Shown: piece after piece, positions 8,688 to 19,086 of the stretch
How positions within the stretch are numbered: the stretch's first letter is position 1
Layout of the letters: every line of letters begins with the position of its first letter
NCBI GenBank assembly: GCA_003280725.1
Contig: QCED01000001.1
Location: 61,900-125,899 of the forward strand
Origin: Prochlorococcus sp. AG-355-M18
Lineage (GTDB): Bacteria; Cyanobacteriota; Cyanobacteriia; PCC-6307; Cyanobiaceae
DNA: 64,000 nucleotides
Direction of reading: 5' to 3'
The notes under the pieces: generated by a model
The model's database searches: none
The model's input: the letters and a program-made list of their open reading frames with translations, nothing else
Told to the model about the DNA's origin: nothing
Position numbers and translations under genes: made by a program

Positions 8688-10325
8688 CTATGTAATTACT
8701 GTAGGAGTTTCCATTTGAGTAAGTTTTGAAATGTTCAATAAAGCATCTAAATCATCTATTAAAGGTTTCAAAGCGATTTGAGGATTTAACAAAAGATTCT
8801 GTTGAGGATCGAAAAACTTCTCAAAGTAAAGTCTTAATGTTGCACCCTTAGTTCCAGTTCCAGAAAGGCGCACAATTACTCGAGAATTATCATCAAGGAT
8901 CAATCTTAAACCTTGATTTTCACTTATGGAATTATCAACGGGATCTAAATATGAAAAGTTATCTGCAACTTTAACTAAATGGCCAGCAAAACTATTTCCT
9001 TTTAAATTTTCGAGCATAGAAGTTAGATTACCAAAGATTTGATAAGCAATATTTGAGGGAATTGCCTCATAATCATGTCTTGAATAATAATTCCTACCAA
9101 ATTGTTTCCAATGATTCTCCATCAAATCACTTACCGAACATTCTTTCTCAGCTAAAACTTGTAACCAATACAAAACTGCCCATAGTCCATCTTTTTCTCT
9201 GACATGATTACTACCTGTTCCGAAACTTTCTTCTCCACATAAAGTAATTAAATTAGAATCTAAAAGATTTCCAAAAAACTTCCAGCCGGTAGGTGTCTCG
9301 AAACAAGGAATATTTAATGCTCGAGCGACATTATCAACCGCTGAGCTGGTTGGCATGGATCGTGCCACACCTGTAATACCATCTTTATAACCAGGGACGC
9401 ATTTTGTGTTAGCAGTGATAACTGCAAGACTATCACTAGGATTTACAAAACATCCACTTCCTAAAATCATATTTCTATCTCCATCTCCATCGCATGCAGC
9501 ACCAAAACTATAAGATTTTTTATTTAATAACAAATCAGCCAAGTGGGATGCGTAAGTAAGATTAGGATCAGGATGTAAACCTCCAAAATCTTTTAACGGG
9601 TTACCATTCATGACACAATCTGGTGCAAGACTCATTTTTTCAACAAAAATATTTTTTGCATATGGGCCTGTAACCGCATTCATTGCATCAAAGATTAAAG
9701 AGAAGTCTTTTTTTAAAAAATCACTAATTTGATCAAAGTCAAAAATTTTCTCCATCAAATTAGAATAATCTGTTAATCCATCAATAATTGCTAAGGTAGT
9801 TTCGTCGTAATGATAAGTTCCATATTCACTAAAATCAGGTAATTGAATTTTACAAATTCTATAACTAGTTAGTAATTGTGAAGCCTTAAAAATCTTATTA
9901 GTAATTATCTCAGGAGCTGGGCCACCATTAGAGATATTCAATTTCACTCCAAAATCGCCATCAATCCCACCAGGATTATGGCTTGCAGAAAGAATAATTC
10001 CACCAATAGCGTTTTCTTTTCTAATTAAATGTGATGTCGCAGGTGTAGATAATAAACCGTATTTTGGAACAATAACCTTTTGAACTTTATGAGCAATGCA
10101 TATTTGGACAATTTTTTCTATTGCTTCAATATTGCCATATCTACCATCACCACCAACTACTAATGTTGAACCTTTTAAATCTCCTAATGATTGTAAGATT
10201 GCTTCAATAAAAACTTCTAGATAATGTTCTTCCTGAAATTTTAAAGTACTTTTTCTTAATCCAGAGGTACCTGGTTTTTGATCTAGAAAAGGAGAATTGA
10301 TATTAATTACACTCACTTGATTCAT
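8688..10325 (-). CDS. pgm: Phosphoglucomutase (alpha-D-glucose phosphate-specific)
   Basis: The enzyme interconverts glucose 1-phosphate and glucose 6-phosphate at the branch to glycogen and sugar nucleotides. The 545-residue protein fits the PGM family. The phosphoserine loop LSASHNPGG is near residue 132, the magnesium loop DGDGDRN near 290, the sugar-binding loop GEESFG near 370, and the phosphate-binding RLSGTGTKGATLR near the C-terminus. rarA follows 33 bases downstream on the same strand. Upstream is a small membrane ORF. Confidence 0.94.
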   Translation of the reverse strand: MNQVSVININSPFLDQKPGTSGLRKSTLKFQEEHYLEVFIEAILQSLGDLKGSTLVVGGDGRYGNIEAIEKIVQICIAHKVQKVIVPKYGLLSTPATSHLIRKENAIGGIILSASHNPGGIDGDFGVKLNISNGGPAPEIITNKIFKASQLLTSYRICKIQLPDFSEYGTYHYDETTLAIIDGLTDYSNLMEKIFDFDQISDFLKKDFSLIFDAMNAVTGPYAKNIFVEKMSLAPDCVMNGNPLKDFGGLHPDPNLTYASHLADLLLNKKSYSFGAACDGDGDRNMILGSGCFVNPSDSLAVITANTKCVPGYKDGITGVARSMPTSSAVDNVARALNIPCFETPTGWKFFGNLLDSNLITLCGEESFGTGSNHVREKDGLWAVLYWLQVLAEKECSVSDLMENHWKQFGRNYYSRHDYEAIPSNIAYQIFGNLTSMLENLKGNSFAGHLVKVADNFSYLDPVDNSISENQGLRLILDDNSRVIVRLSGTGTKGATLRLYFEKFFDPQQNLLLNPQIALKPLIDDLDALLNISKLTQMETPTVIT

Positions 10326-10357
10326 ATTTTTAAGAAACTTCCAAAAATCTAACTAAA

Positions 10358-10528
10358 TTAATGAGGCATTTCGGAAGTTCTTAACATAGCGATAAACCAT
10401 AATGAAGAAATTAATAATGCACTAAGAATTCCATAGTTAACACCGAATTTAGAAATTGTAATTGGAACTATTAATGGAAAAGTTAATGCACCAAACAATG
10501 GAGTAAAAGCTACAATTTTTTTCAGCAT
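10358..10528 (-). CDS. Small membrane protein of unknown function (56 residues)
   Basis: The ORF track misses this gene because it is short. It starts at the ATG at 10528 and ends at TAA at 10358-10360. The protein is almost entirely hydrophobic: two predicted membrane segments (about residues 5-22 and 33-49) flank a short loop KFGVNYG, and a short polar tail MLRTSEMPH ends it. It fits snugly between pgm (32 bases downstream) and the DUF4912 gene (12 bases upstream), which supports a real gene in one operon. I do not recognise a family. Confidence 0.65.
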   Translation of the reverse strand: MLKKIVAFTPLFGALTFPLIVPITISKFGVNYGILSALLISSLWFIAMLRTSEMPH

Positions 10529-10540
10529 TGATTTAATTTA

Positions 10541-11626
10541 TTAAAACCATTCAGTCTCAGCATTATCTTTTTCATTAGTATCGTCAAGTGGTGTAGATCT
10601 ATCAAATTTCATTGATATACTTTTTTCTTGCTCCCCAGATACATCAACAGCTTTAATATCATATTTTTGAGTCCCGTCTCTAAATGGAACTTGAATTCTA
10701 AAAGTGCCATCTGCAGCAAGAGGTACATCTTCGCCACCTATTGTCAGTTTTGCAGAAGGCTCTGTAGCTCCATAAACAATTAATTCAGCATCAGCAACGA
10801 GCCAAAAAGATCTATTTTTAACAATTCCGCTTCCAGAATCATTTAAACCTGATGACCATTTACCAACACCTGAGTCTGTAAGATTATCGTTTAGATTTGT
10901 TGAATTTAAATTTTCCATAAATTCTTCAGACCCAAATTTTCTTCTTAAAGGAATGCTAGTTGCTGCTTGGTATAACCTTTCATGCATACCATTTTGTTCT
11001 GAAACGACAGGATTAGAAATATCTGGGATTGACTCAAAAGTAGAATCTAAATTAAAGGGAACAAATTTATCAAGAATTTGTTCAGAAGGATGAGACCCAG
11101 GAACATGGCTTATCGAAGAAAATGCCAATGACATCCAGTTAAAACCATATTTGTAGCCTAATTCAACTTTATAATCTCTATCTGCAAGTGGGATCGGCAA
11201 GTACCATTCAGTACTATAACTATCAACTGCTATCTCCCTAAGTGTTCCCTGATTCAAGTTGCTTCCCTCAGAACCAGATGCATCAAATAATCGTAAACAT
11301 AATTTATTGGCTCCCAAAGATTGTGCTTTTTCTCTATCTGCATCGGAAATTTGCCAAAAAACATAAGCCCAATCTGGATCTCGGGGTAGGAAAACTACAT
11401 TTGTTTTAACTTCTTCACTACTGTTAAAAGCATTGGACGCAGAAGTTTCTTCAGATTTTGTCTGGGTAGCTGCAGTGTAAGTTTTTTTTGTAAATTTTTC
11501 TTGATATTTAAGTATTAAATCAACTAAAACGGCTTTTGTTTTACGACTGTACAGCGGGACAGATAACTTGCTTGCTTCTTGACGTAATTGTCTGAGGGTT
11601 AGTGAGAGTAATTGAACTTTATTCAT
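10541..11626 (-). CDS. DUF4912 domain protein with N-terminal Rho-N/SAP-like domain
   Basis: The protein opens with MNKVQLLSLTLRQLRQEASKL and KTKAVLVDLILKY, a helix-turn-helix-like Rho N-terminal/SAP-type fold often tied to nucleic acid binding. A DUF4912 region follows (about residues 80-180 of the long form: VVFLPRDPDWAYVFWQISD, later YCKVELGY-like strands). Near the C-terminus FWLVADAELIVYGATEP and PFRDGTQKYDIKAVD look like a small beta-sandwich. I prefer the ATG at 11626; the track uses a GTG at 11641 five codons upstream. Function is unknown; in cyanobacteria the family is conserved. The C-terminal tail is acidic. Confidence 0.8.
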   Translation of the reverse strand: MNKVQLLSLTLRQLRQEASKLSVPLYSRKTKAVLVDLILKYQEKFTKKTYTAATQTKSEETSASNAFNSSEEVKTNVVFLPRDPDWAYVFWQISDADREKAQSLGANKLCLRLFDASGSEGSNLNQGTLREIAVDSYSTEWYLPIPLADRDYKVELGYKYGFNWMSLAFSSISHVPGSHPSEQILDKFVPFNLDSTFESIPDISNPVVSEQNGMHERLYQAATSIPLRRKFGSEEFMENLNSTNLNDNLTDSGVGKWSSGLNDSGSGIVKNRSFWLVADAELIVYGATEPSAKLTIGGEDVPLAADGTFRIQVPFRDGTQKYDIKAVDVSGEQEKSISMKFDRSTPLDDTNEKDNAETEWF

Positions 11627-11641
11627 GATCCCATCAGCCAC

Positions 11642-11913
11642 TTTAAATTCTCCGTTTTTGTTTGGGATCAGTATGTTCTTTTTTTTTGGGAATTGTGTGT
11701 CTTTTTGGCCTGTCGTCAGGATCCTCTGACTACTAAAAAATTCTCAAAATTGATATTTCTCTTCAAAACAGTTGGTATCAAAGCAATTAATTAATTTTCA
11801 GATCTTTTTGAAATGTAAATTAATTTTCTTTTTTTTTAAATTTTATTACCTAAATTTGTTAACGACTCAACAAAAATATATTTTTTCTTCGGGATCAGTT
11901 AAATAAAAAGAAT
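11642..11913. other. Intergenic stretch, 272 bases, no gene seen
   Basis: AT-rich spacer with several long T and A runs between the DUF4912 gene and the unknown gene near suf. It should hold the promoter of the DUF4912 gene on the minus strand. The 60-codon plus-strand ORF listed at 11612-11794 has no protein-like character and overlaps the DUF4912 start, so I do not call it. I see no convincing hairpin. Confidence 0.5.
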
Positions 11914-12267
11914 TCATCGTTGCTCAACTAAAGGTACTAAATCATCTATCTCTAAATCTTCAATACTTTTACCTATTTTTTTTGAAAAAGCACTTAATTT
12001 TGCAGAAGTGGATTCTAACTGCTCATAAAAAAGATCACTAAATTTTTTATCATCAAATTTTTTAGATTGGTTATCACACCATTCTCTCAGGAGATTTTTA
12101 TTTTGAGATTCCAAACTATTATCTACATTTATAATTTTTAAAATCTGAAGGCAATGAGCGAGAATTCTTAAATGATGTTTCTGCATTATAGGTAGATCAA
12201 GATTATCAATTTCTTGAATAGTTTCTATATTGAATGGGTTAGACAAGGGATCAAGATGATTAGACAT
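11914..12267 (-). CDS. Conserved-looking protein of unknown function, divergent from sufB
   Basis: This 117-residue soluble protein is mostly helical by composition, with acidic ends (ESIQEIDNL-like N-terminus, IEDLEIDDLVPLVEQR C-terminus) and a central segment LPIMQKHHLRILAHCLQILK. It has two cysteines but no Fe-S or winged-helix pattern. It is divergent from sufB with 95 bases between starts. In several freshwater cyanobacteria that position is taken by the suf repressor SufR, a DeoR-type protein with conserved cysteines; this protein does not resemble it. A role in suf control would be guilt by position only. Confidence 0.7.
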   Translation of the reverse strand: MSNHLDPLSNPFNIETIQEIDNLDLPIMQKHHLRILAHCLQILKIINVDNSLESQNKNLLREWCDNQSKKFDDKKFSDLFYEQLESTSAKLSAFSKKIGKSIEDLEIDDLVPLVEQR

Positions 12268-12362
12268 TAATTTTTAGTTTAAATAAAGGAAAAAAACTCA
12301 ATATTGGGGGTATCTTTCGTTAAAGTATATAAAGCTAATTGTAATAAGTTATTTTTAATAAC

Positions 12363-13805
12363 ATGGTCAACGAAAATTTAGTTAAAGATGTAGTAAAAGA
12401 GCCTTACAAATATGGTTTCGTTACTGATATTGAAACTGAAAAAATAGAAAAGGGATTAAATGAAGATATCATAAAATTAATTTCACAGAAGAAAGAAGAG
12501 CCAAAATTTCTTCTTGATTTTAGATTAAAAGCCTTTAAAAAATGGCAAAAAATGAAAGAGCCTGATTGGGCAGCATTAGGATATAAAAAAATTGATTATC
12601 AAGATATTATTTATTACTCTGCTCCTAAGCAAAAAGAGAAAATTTCTAGCTTAGATGAAGTTGATCCCAAACTTCTTGAGACTTTTGACAAATTAGGAAT
12701 ACCCCTCACGGAGCAAAAAAAACTCACAAATGTAGCAGTAGATGCTGTCTTTGATAGTGTTTCTATAGCCACAACTTTTAGAGAAGAACTTGCTGAACAT
12801 GGAGTTATATTTTGCTCAATTAGTGAAGCAGTAAAAAATCACGCGGATTTGATTGAAAAATATTTAGGTACAGTAGTTCCTGCTAGTGATAATTATTTTG
12901 CAGCACTAAATTCTGCAGTTTTTAGTGATGGTTCTTTTGTTTATATCCCAAAAGGTGTTACCTGCCCTATGGATCTATCTTCCTACTTCAGAATTAATAG
13001 TGGAGATTCAGGACAATTCGAAAGAACATTAATCATTGCTGAAGAATCAAGTTCTGTAAGTTATCTAGAAGGTTGTACAGCTCCAATGTTTGATACAAAT
13101 ACCCTACATGCAGCAGTTGTAGAGCTTATAGCATTAGACGATGCCTCGATAAAATATTCAACAGTGCAAAATTGGTATGCTGGTGATGAAGAAGGTGTTG
13201 GTGGAATTTTTAATTTTGTCACCAAGAGAGGAAAATGTTTAGGTAAGAGAAGTAAAATTAGCTGGTCTCAAGTTGAAACAGGGTCTGCAATTACATGGAA
13301 ATATCCTAGCTGTCTTCTTTTAGGGGAAGAATCTGTAGGAGAATTTTATTCAGTGGCTCTCACCAATAATCTTCAGCAAGCAGATACCGGCACGAAAATG
13401 ATCCATATTGGTCCTAAGACCAAATCAACTATTGTTAGCAAAGGTATTAGTGCAGGTAACTCAAAAAATAGCTATAGAGGTCTTGTCAAAATGGGGACAA
13501 AAGCTACAGGATCAAGAAATTACAGTCAATGTGATTCAATGTTAATAGGGGATCAAGCTTCTGCAAATACATTCCCTTACATCAAATCTCAACAACCCAA
13601 TTCTGAAATTGAGCATGAAGCAAGCACATGTAGAATCTCAGAAGACCAACTTTTTTATCTCCAAAGCAGAGGTATAGAATTTGAGGAGGCAGTATCTATG
13701 ATGGTCAGCGGTTTTTGCAGAGATGTATTTAATCAATTACCTATGGAATTTGCTGCTGAAGCAGATAAGTTACTGGCGCTTAAACTAGAAGGATCAGTAG
13801 GTTAA
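12363..13805 (+). CDS. sufB: Fe-S cluster assembly scaffold protein SufB
   Basis: SufB, with SufC and SufD, forms the scaffold on which Fe-S clusters are built for photosystem I and other proteins. The 480-residue length and blocks such as [43 protein letters not shown] and [17 protein letters not shown] are characteristic. The conserved cysteine in the STCRIS region, which takes part in cluster assembly, is present. It is the first gene of sufBCDS, which runs with spacers of 21, 4 and -1 bases. The ATG at 12363 follows the only gap in the operon, so a promoter should lie in the 95-base divergent region. Confidence 0.96.
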   Translation: MVNENLVKDVVKEPYKYGFVTDIETEKIEKGLNEDIIKLISQKKEEPKFLLDFRLKAFKKWQKMKEPDWAALGYKKIDYQDIIYYSAPKQKEKISSLDEVDPKLLETFDKLGIPLTEQKKLTNVAVDAVFDSVSIATTFREELAEHGVIFCSISEAVKNHADLIEKYLGTVVPASDNYFAALNSAVFSDGSFVYIPKGVTCPMDLSSYFRINSGDSGQFERTLIIAEESSSVSYLEGCTAPMFDTNTLHAAVVELIALDDASIKYSTVQNWYAGDEEGVGGIFNFVTKRGKCLGKRSKISWSQVETGSAITWKYPSCLLLGEESVGEFYSVALTNNLQQADTGTKMIHIGPKTKSTIVSKGISAGNSKNSYRGLVKMGTKATGSRNYSQCDSMLIGDQASANTFPYIKSQQPNSEIEHEASTCRISEDQLFYLQSRGIEFEEAVSMMVSGFCRDVFNQLPMEFAAEADKLLALKLEGSVG

Positions 13806-13826
13806 TTAATCAATTTCTAAACTGAA

Positions 13827-14612
13827 ATGCAAAGTAAAATGAAAGAATCAGATCCAATTTTAGAAGTTGAAAATCTCTCTGCATCTACTGATAATCTTCC
13901 AATTTTAAAAGGGGTTTCACTTACTGTCTATCCTGGAGAAATCCATGCCATTATGGGAAGAAATGGATGTGGCAAAAGTACTCTTTCGAAAATCATTGCA
14001 GGACATCCCTCGTATAATATTACAAACGGCGACATAAAATTTTTAGGTGAAAACATCAACTCTCTAGAACCTGAAGAGAGATCTCAATCAGGAATTTTTC
14101 TTGGTTTTCAATATCCAATTGAGATTCCAGGGGTAAGTAATCTTGAGTTTCTTAGAGTTTCAACCAATGCTAGAAGGAAATTCCTGAACAAAGAAGAATT
14201 GGATACTTTTGATTTTGAAGAATTAGTTAAAGAAAAGTTAGAAATTGTAAAAATGGATCAGGCATTCCTATCAAGGAGTGTGAATCAAGGCTTTTCCGGA
14301 GGTGAAAAAAAAAGAAATGAGATTCTGCAAATGGCTTTACTTGAGCCCAAGATAGCAATATTAGATGAGACTGATTCTGGTCTTGATATCGATGCTCTAA
14401 GAATAGTGGCATCAGGGATTAAAAAAATATCTAATGCACAAACTGGAATTATACTTATTACCCACTATCAAAGATTATTAGATGAAATTAAACCAAATTA
14501 TGTCCATGTTATGTCAGATGGACAAATCATAAAAACTGGCGAGAGTGATCTTGCCACAGAGCTTGAGGAAAAAGGGTATGAATGGACTGATAACTTTATA
14601 AAAGAGACATAA
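13827..14612 (+). CDS. sufC: Fe-S cluster assembly ATPase SufC
   Basis: SufC is the ABC-type ATPase of the SufBCD complex; it is cytoplasmic and not a transporter. The 261 residues show Walker [15 protein letters not shown]-loop [12 protein letters not shown], signature [10 protein letters not shown] (a known SufC variant of LSGGE), Walker [17 protein letters not shown] and the switch histidine ITHYQR. The first Met gives [17 protein letters not shown]; the Met five codons in (13839) is an equally good start and closer to usual N-termini. sufD follows after 4 bases. Confidence 0.96.
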   Translation: MQSKMKESDPILEVENLSASTDNLPILKGVSLTVYPGEIHAIMGRNGCGKSTLSKIIAGHPSYNITNGDIKFLGENINSLEPEERSQSGIFLGFQYPIEIPGVSNLEFLRVSTNARRKFLNKEELDTFDFEELVKEKLEIVKMDQAFLSRSVNQGFSGGEKKRNEILQMALLEPKIAILDETDSGLDIDALRIVASGIKKISNAQTGIILITHYQRLLDEIKPNYVHVMSDGQIIKTGESDLATELEEKGYEWTDNFIKET

Positions 14613-14616
14613 ACAA

Positions 14617-15834
14617 ATGGAAATTATTGAAAAAATCAAAGCCAATAAATCGGATGATAACTTAACAGAAATACAAAAAATATGTCTACATAAATTACAA
14701 TCAAGCCCTCTCCCTAATCCTAAAAGTGAACTATGGAGACTTTCAAATAAATCAAAATTGTCAAACTTTTTAGATTACTCAGTTAATGAAAAAGATTCAA
14801 AATTTGATATACCATATCCGAAAAATTCTCAAAGTACTATTAGATTAATAATTGGTGAGAATTGCCAAATTAAATTAATAGAGAAAAATTACTCAATACA
14901 GCAATTAAGTGAGGATGAATTACAAAAATATATCAAGGAACAGATATCTTTTTTTAAGCAAAACGAAAATTGGAGTGACTTACTAAATCTGTCTTTAAGT
15001 TGTAAAAATAATATTTTGGGATTAAAAATAAATGGATCAAAAATTCCTCCTATTGAAATTTTTAGTCATGCATCAAGTAATTCTTTAAAAGCAAAAACCC
15101 TCGTAATATTTCTAGAAAAGAATTGTGATGTTGAATTATTACAAGTAAATCTTGGTAAAGAAAACTCTTCATTATCTCAATCAACTTTCTTTTGCTTGAA
15201 AGAAAATAGTTCCGTAAATCATGGTGTTGTTTCTTACGGTAAAAACAAATCCAATCTATTAAATTCTCTCAATGTAATTCAACAAAAAAATAGTACATAC
15301 AACTTGGGATCTTTACATTTCAAATTCAATTACGCGAGATTTGAAATTAGTATTAAACAATCTGCGGGAAACGCTAAAACAAATATCAAAGGTATGCAAA
15401 TAACAAAAAAAGATGAGCAAATTTCAACCTATACAAAAATAGAATTTAATGGCCCAAATGGATTTCTAGATCAAATTAATAAATCACTTGCTGATGATAA
15501 ATCACATGCAATATTTGAAGGTTCAATAATAGTTCCGAAAGTTGCCCAGAGAACTGATGCTTCCCAATTAAGCAGAAATTTACTTTTATCAAAGCTCGCA
15601 CAAATAGATACCAAACCGCAATTAGAAATAATTGCTGATGATGTCAAATGCAAGCATGGAGCTACAATTTCGCAACTAAATGAAGAAGAACTTTTTTATA
15701 TGCGAACAAGAGGGATCACATTAACAGAAGCAAGTAAACTACAATTAAGTTCTTACTTTCAAGAAATAATTTCATTTATTCCTATTTCAAAAGATAAATG
15801 GGATTTGCTTGATAAACTTTTAAATGAGAATTAA
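14617..15834 (+). CDS. sufD: Fe-S cluster assembly protein SufD
   Basis: SufD pairs with SufB in the SufBC2D scaffold and is needed for iron entry. The 405-residue protein has the beta-helix core and the diagnostic C-terminal region KCKHGATISQLNEEELFYMRTRGI, which parallels the Suf[19 protein letters not shown] block. The N-terminal half is divergent and lysine-rich, as is usual for SufD. The stop overlaps the sufS start in a TAATG arrangement, so translation is probably coupled. Confidence 0.94.
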   Translation: MEIIEKIKANKSDDNLTEIQKICLHKLQSSPLPNPKSELWRLSNKSKLSNFLDYSVNEKDSKFDIPYPKNSQSTIRLIIGENCQIKLIEKNYSIQQLSEDELQKYIKEQISFFKQNENWSDLLNLSLSCKNNILGLKINGSKIPPIEIFSHASSNSLKAKTLVIFLEKNCDVELLQVNLGKENSSLSQSTFFCLKENSSVNHGVVSYGKNKSNLLNSLNVIQQKNSTYNLGSLHFKFNYARFEISIKQSAGNAKTNIKGMQITKKDEQISTYTKIEFNGPNGFLDQINKSLADDKSHAIFEGSIIVPKVAQRTDASQLSRNLLLSKLAQIDTKPQLEIIADDVKCKHGATISQLNEEELFYMRTRGITLTEASKLQLSSYFQEIISFIPISKDKWDLLDKLLNEN

Positions 15835-17087
15835 TGGAAACGATTCAAAATTTTCCTGAAATAACGAAGAAAGACTTTCCTCTTTTAAATAAGAACTTAA
15901 AAAGTAATGAGCAAATTATTTATTTAGACCATGCTGCAACCACGCAAAAACCAGTGCAAGTCTTAAAAAAAATTGATGATTATTACAAAAACTTTAATGC
16001 TAATGTACATAGAGGTGCACATCAATTAAGTGCTAAAGCAACAGAAGAATTTGAAAATGCACGATATTTAATTAGCAAATATATAAAAGCGAATTCAACA
16101 AAAGAAATTATTTTCACAAGAAATGCTACTGAGGCAATCAATCTAGTAGCTCGATCATGGGGCGAATATTCATTAAAAGAAAATGATGAAATTCTATTGT
16201 CAATAATGGAGCATCATAGCAATATTGTTCCATGGCAAATGGTTGCAGCAAAAAATAAATGTAAATTAAAATTTATAGGTATAGATAAAGATGGAAAATT
16301 AGATATAGACGACTTTAAATCAAAACTAACATCTAGAACTAAACTTGTTAGTCTAGTACATGTTAGTAATACTCTAGGTTGCTGTAATCCAATCAAAGAA
16401 ATAACTAAATTAGCTAAACAAAAAGGTTCTTTAGTGTTAATAGATGCATGCCAAAGTTTGGCTCATCAAGAACTGGATGTAATCGATCTAAATATAGATT
16501 TTTTAGCTGGATCAGGACATAAACTATGCGGTCCTACAGGTATTGGTTTCCTCTGGTCAAGAAAAGAAATACTAGAAAAAATTCCTCCTCTCTTTGGGGG
16601 TGGCGAAATGATTCAAGATGTCTTTGAAGAGACAAGTACTTGGGCAGAGCTACCACACAAATTTGAAGCTGGAACTCCAGCCATTGCAGAAGCAATAGGT
16701 CTTGCAGAAGCAATTAATTATATTAACAATATTGGATTGAATGAAATTCATGAATATGAAAAGACTATAACTAAATATTTATTTGAAAGATTAAATCAAA
16801 TAGAAAATATTGAAATCATAGGCCCATCGCCGGAGATAGATCCAGACAGAGCCTCACTTGCCACCTTTTATATAAAAAATATGCATTCAAATGATATTGC
16901 TGAAATTCTTGATTCAAAAGGAATTTGCATCAGAAGTGGGCACCATTGCTGTCAACCTCTTCACAGATACATTGGAATTAAATCAACAGCAAGAATCAGC
17001 ATGAATTTCACAACTAATAAGGAAGAAATTGATATGTTTATAGAAAAATTAAAGGATACTATTGATTTTCTAAAAATCAATTCTTAA
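15834..17087 (+). CDS. sufS: Cysteine desulfurase SufS (group II)
   Basis: SufS takes sulfur from cysteine as an enzyme persulfide and hands it to the Suf scaffold; it uses pyridoxal phosphate. The 417-residue sequence has LDHAATTQKP near the N-terminus, MEHHSNIVPWQ, the PLP lysine in AGSGHKLCGPTG, and the catalytic cysteine in IRSGHHCCQPL. The short loop around the cysteine marks group II. No SufE or SufU partner is in the window. The last codon forms a shared TTAA with the stop of the convergent peptidase gene. Confidence 0.96.
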   Translation: METIQNFPEITKKDFPLLNKNLKSNEQIIYLDHAATTQKPVQVLKKIDDYYKNFNANVHRGAHQLSAKATEEFENARYLISKYIKANSTKEIIFTRNATEAINLVARSWGEYSLKENDEILLSIMEHHSNIVPWQMVAAKNKCKLKFIGIDKDGKLDIDDFKSKLTSRTKLVSLVHVSNTLGCCNPIKEITKLAKQKGSLVLIDACQSLAHQELDVIDLNIDFLAGSGHKLCGPTGIGFLWSRKEILEKIPPLFGGGEMIQDVFEETSTWAELPHKFEAGTPAIAEAIGLAEAINYINNIGLNEIHEYEKTITKYLFERLNQIENIEIIGPSPEIDPDRASLATFYIKNMHSNDIAEILDSKGICIRSGHHCCQPLHRYIGIKSTARISMNFTTNKEEIDMFIEKLKDTIDFLKINS

Positions 17088-19009
17088 AAATCCAAAGCAT
17101 TTTTTAAAAATTCCTGAGATTTTTGCATTACAATTTCTTTATTTTCAATATTTCTAAAACCATGCCCTTCATTATCAAAAAAAATAACTTCTGAAAATTT
17201 ATTATTCTGAATCAAAATTTGTTGAATTTTTAAAGTTTGTTTATAAGAAATAACTTTATCTTTTTTCCCATGAAACAATAAGATAGGTTTTTTTATTTTG
17301 TTAATATAATTTATCGGTGATCTATTTATATAATCATCATGATTTTTTGCATAATTTCCTACCAAAGAATTTAAATAATCTTTTTCAAACCTATGAGTGT
17401 GGTAATACATATCCTTCAAATCAATAACAGGATATTTACAAATTGCCGCTTTAAAAATAGACCCATATAATAAACAGTTCAAGGCAGTTAAGCCACCAGC
17501 ACTATTCCCAAAGATTACTACTTTTTCACTATCAACTTGATTTGATTTAATCAATTCAAGAGCTAGTGCTTTGCAATCATAAGAATCAACAAGACCCCAT
17601 TTATAATTCAACCTCTCTCTGTATGCTTTGCCAAATCCTGATGATCCTCCATAATTGACTTCAGCAACAAAAAATCCCTTCGAGGTCCAATATTGAACTT
17701 CAGAATTATATGATCCATCAAAAAATGCAGTTGGTCCGCTATGAGCTCTAACAAGGAGCGGTGGCTTGCTAAAGTTTTCAACAGACGGTTTATAAAGAAA
17801 AGAATGCGTAGATTGATCTTCAAAACCTTTAAACCAAAATGTCTCAGGTTTGGAACATTCTTTTATATTATCAATATATATCTGCTCGGAAAAATTTGAT
17901 GAAAGTTTTTCTGCGAAATCAATTTCCAGTACAATTGCAAAAAAATCAGATCCATAACCTTTTATAAGAACTTTTTTTAGAAAAACACTGAAGTCACTTA
18001 TTGAGGTAAAAGGAGTGAAAAATTTTTTAACGAATTGAAGATCTTTGTATTGTTCAACTACAAAATAATTTTCTTTTTTTGCTAGGCAAAATAAATTTTT
18101 TATAGTCCCTGAAAAAAATGTTATTCCGGAGACCCATTGTGGTGCTCCATATTCCATCAGATTTCTCTCTACTCTTTTCTTAATAAAAATATCCTCAATT
18201 TCACTAACATCTAAAAACAATAAGTTCCACCATCCAGAACTATCTTCAGAACATACTAAAATTGTTTCACTTATCCAATATGGTTGAAAAAAAGAAACGT
18301 TTTTTCTCGCATTTATCAGCTTATTTGAGAATTTTTTTATTTTTTTTATCTCTCCAGCTGAATCTATTTGAGCAAAAAACAGATCATTCCTTTCCCAGGG
18401 CATGTAAGGAGAATCCCACTCTATCCAAGAAAGTAAGTTAGCAGAACTATTAGAAGATAATTCGCCAGCAAAATTTTTAAATTTTTTTATTCGATGAATA
18501 TCTTGCTTGGTTTTTTTTAAGTTTAAAGAAAATAAATAATCTCTATTATTAATTTCGCAAATACCATACAATAAATTTTTTTCAGAAATGACAAATGAAG
18601 AATCGAAATTTCCATCAATTGATTTAGATAATTGTCTAGGTTCTTGAACTAAATCAAGATATTTATTTTGACTGCTATAATTTGACGCTGCCTCTTTAAA
18701 AATTTGAAGCCATACTGCTTTGGTAATCTGATCTATCCATAACAAATAAAAATTATTTTTAAAATTTATACATTTATAAGATTTACCACCATATCCATGA
18801 AAATTATTTTTAATATTATATTTTTCACTTGTTAATTTCTGAGGAGACGCTTCTTTGTCATTAAATGGTCTTGCAAAAATGGCATTTTCATTTTGGCCTT
18901 CTCCAACAACATCAATCCAAAAAATTGTGTCTCTAATAATAGTTAATTCCTTATAAGCTCTTTTTTTAGATTCAGTTTGCCTAACTTTTAACTTATCATC
19001 ATTACTCAT
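17084..19009 (-). CDS. S9-family serine peptidase (prolyl oligopeptidase/acylaminoacyl-peptidase type)
   Basis: This 641-residue enzyme has an N-terminal beta-propeller-like half and a C-terminal alpha/beta hydrolase. The nucleophile elbow FGNSAGGLT is near residue 500, the acid LLFHGKKDKVI near 595 and the histidine DNEGHGFRN near 617, giving a complete Ser-Asp-His triad. No signal peptide is seen, so it should act in the cytoplasm on short peptides. Many SSGWWNL/WSPDG-like propeller repeats appear (for example SEDSSGWWNLLFLD). It points toward sufS and is divergent from def. Confidence 0.9.
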   Translation of the reverse strand: MSNDDKLKVRQTESKKRAYKELTIIRDTIFWIDVVGEGQNENAIFARPFNDKEASPQKLTSEKYNIKNNFHGYGGKSYKCINFKNNFYLLWIDQITKAVWLQIFKEAASNYSSQNKYLDLVQEPRQLSKSIDGNFDSSFVISEKNLLYGICEINNRDYLFSLNLKKTKQDIHRIKKFKNFAGELSSNSSANLLSWIEWDSPYMPWERNDLFFAQIDSAGEIKKIKKFSNKLINARKNVSFFQPYWISETILVCSEDSSGWWNLLFLDVSEIEDIFIKKRVERNLMEYGAPQWVSGITFFSGTIKNLFCLAKKENYFVVEQYKDLQFVKKFFTPFTSISDFSVFLKKVLIKGYGSDFFAIVLEIDFAEKLSSNFSEQIYIDNIKECSKPETFWFKGFEDQSTHSFLYKPSVENFSKPPLLVRAHSGPTAFFDGSYNSEVQYWTSKGFFVAEVNYGGSSGFGKAYRERLNYKWGLVDSYDCKALALELIKSNQVDSEKVVIFGNSAGGLTALNCLLYGSIFKAAICKYPVIDLKDMYYHTHRFEKDYLNSLVGNYAKNHDDYINRSPINYINKIKKPILLFHGKKDKVISYKQTLKIQQILIQNNKFSEVIFFDNEGHGFRNIENKEIVMQKSQEFLKNALDF

Positions 19010-19086
19010 TTAAAAATTTTATAAAGAACGTAAATTAAAGTGCTAGTATTTTTATAGCTAAACTCTTAATTAAAAACTTTTTTAAC

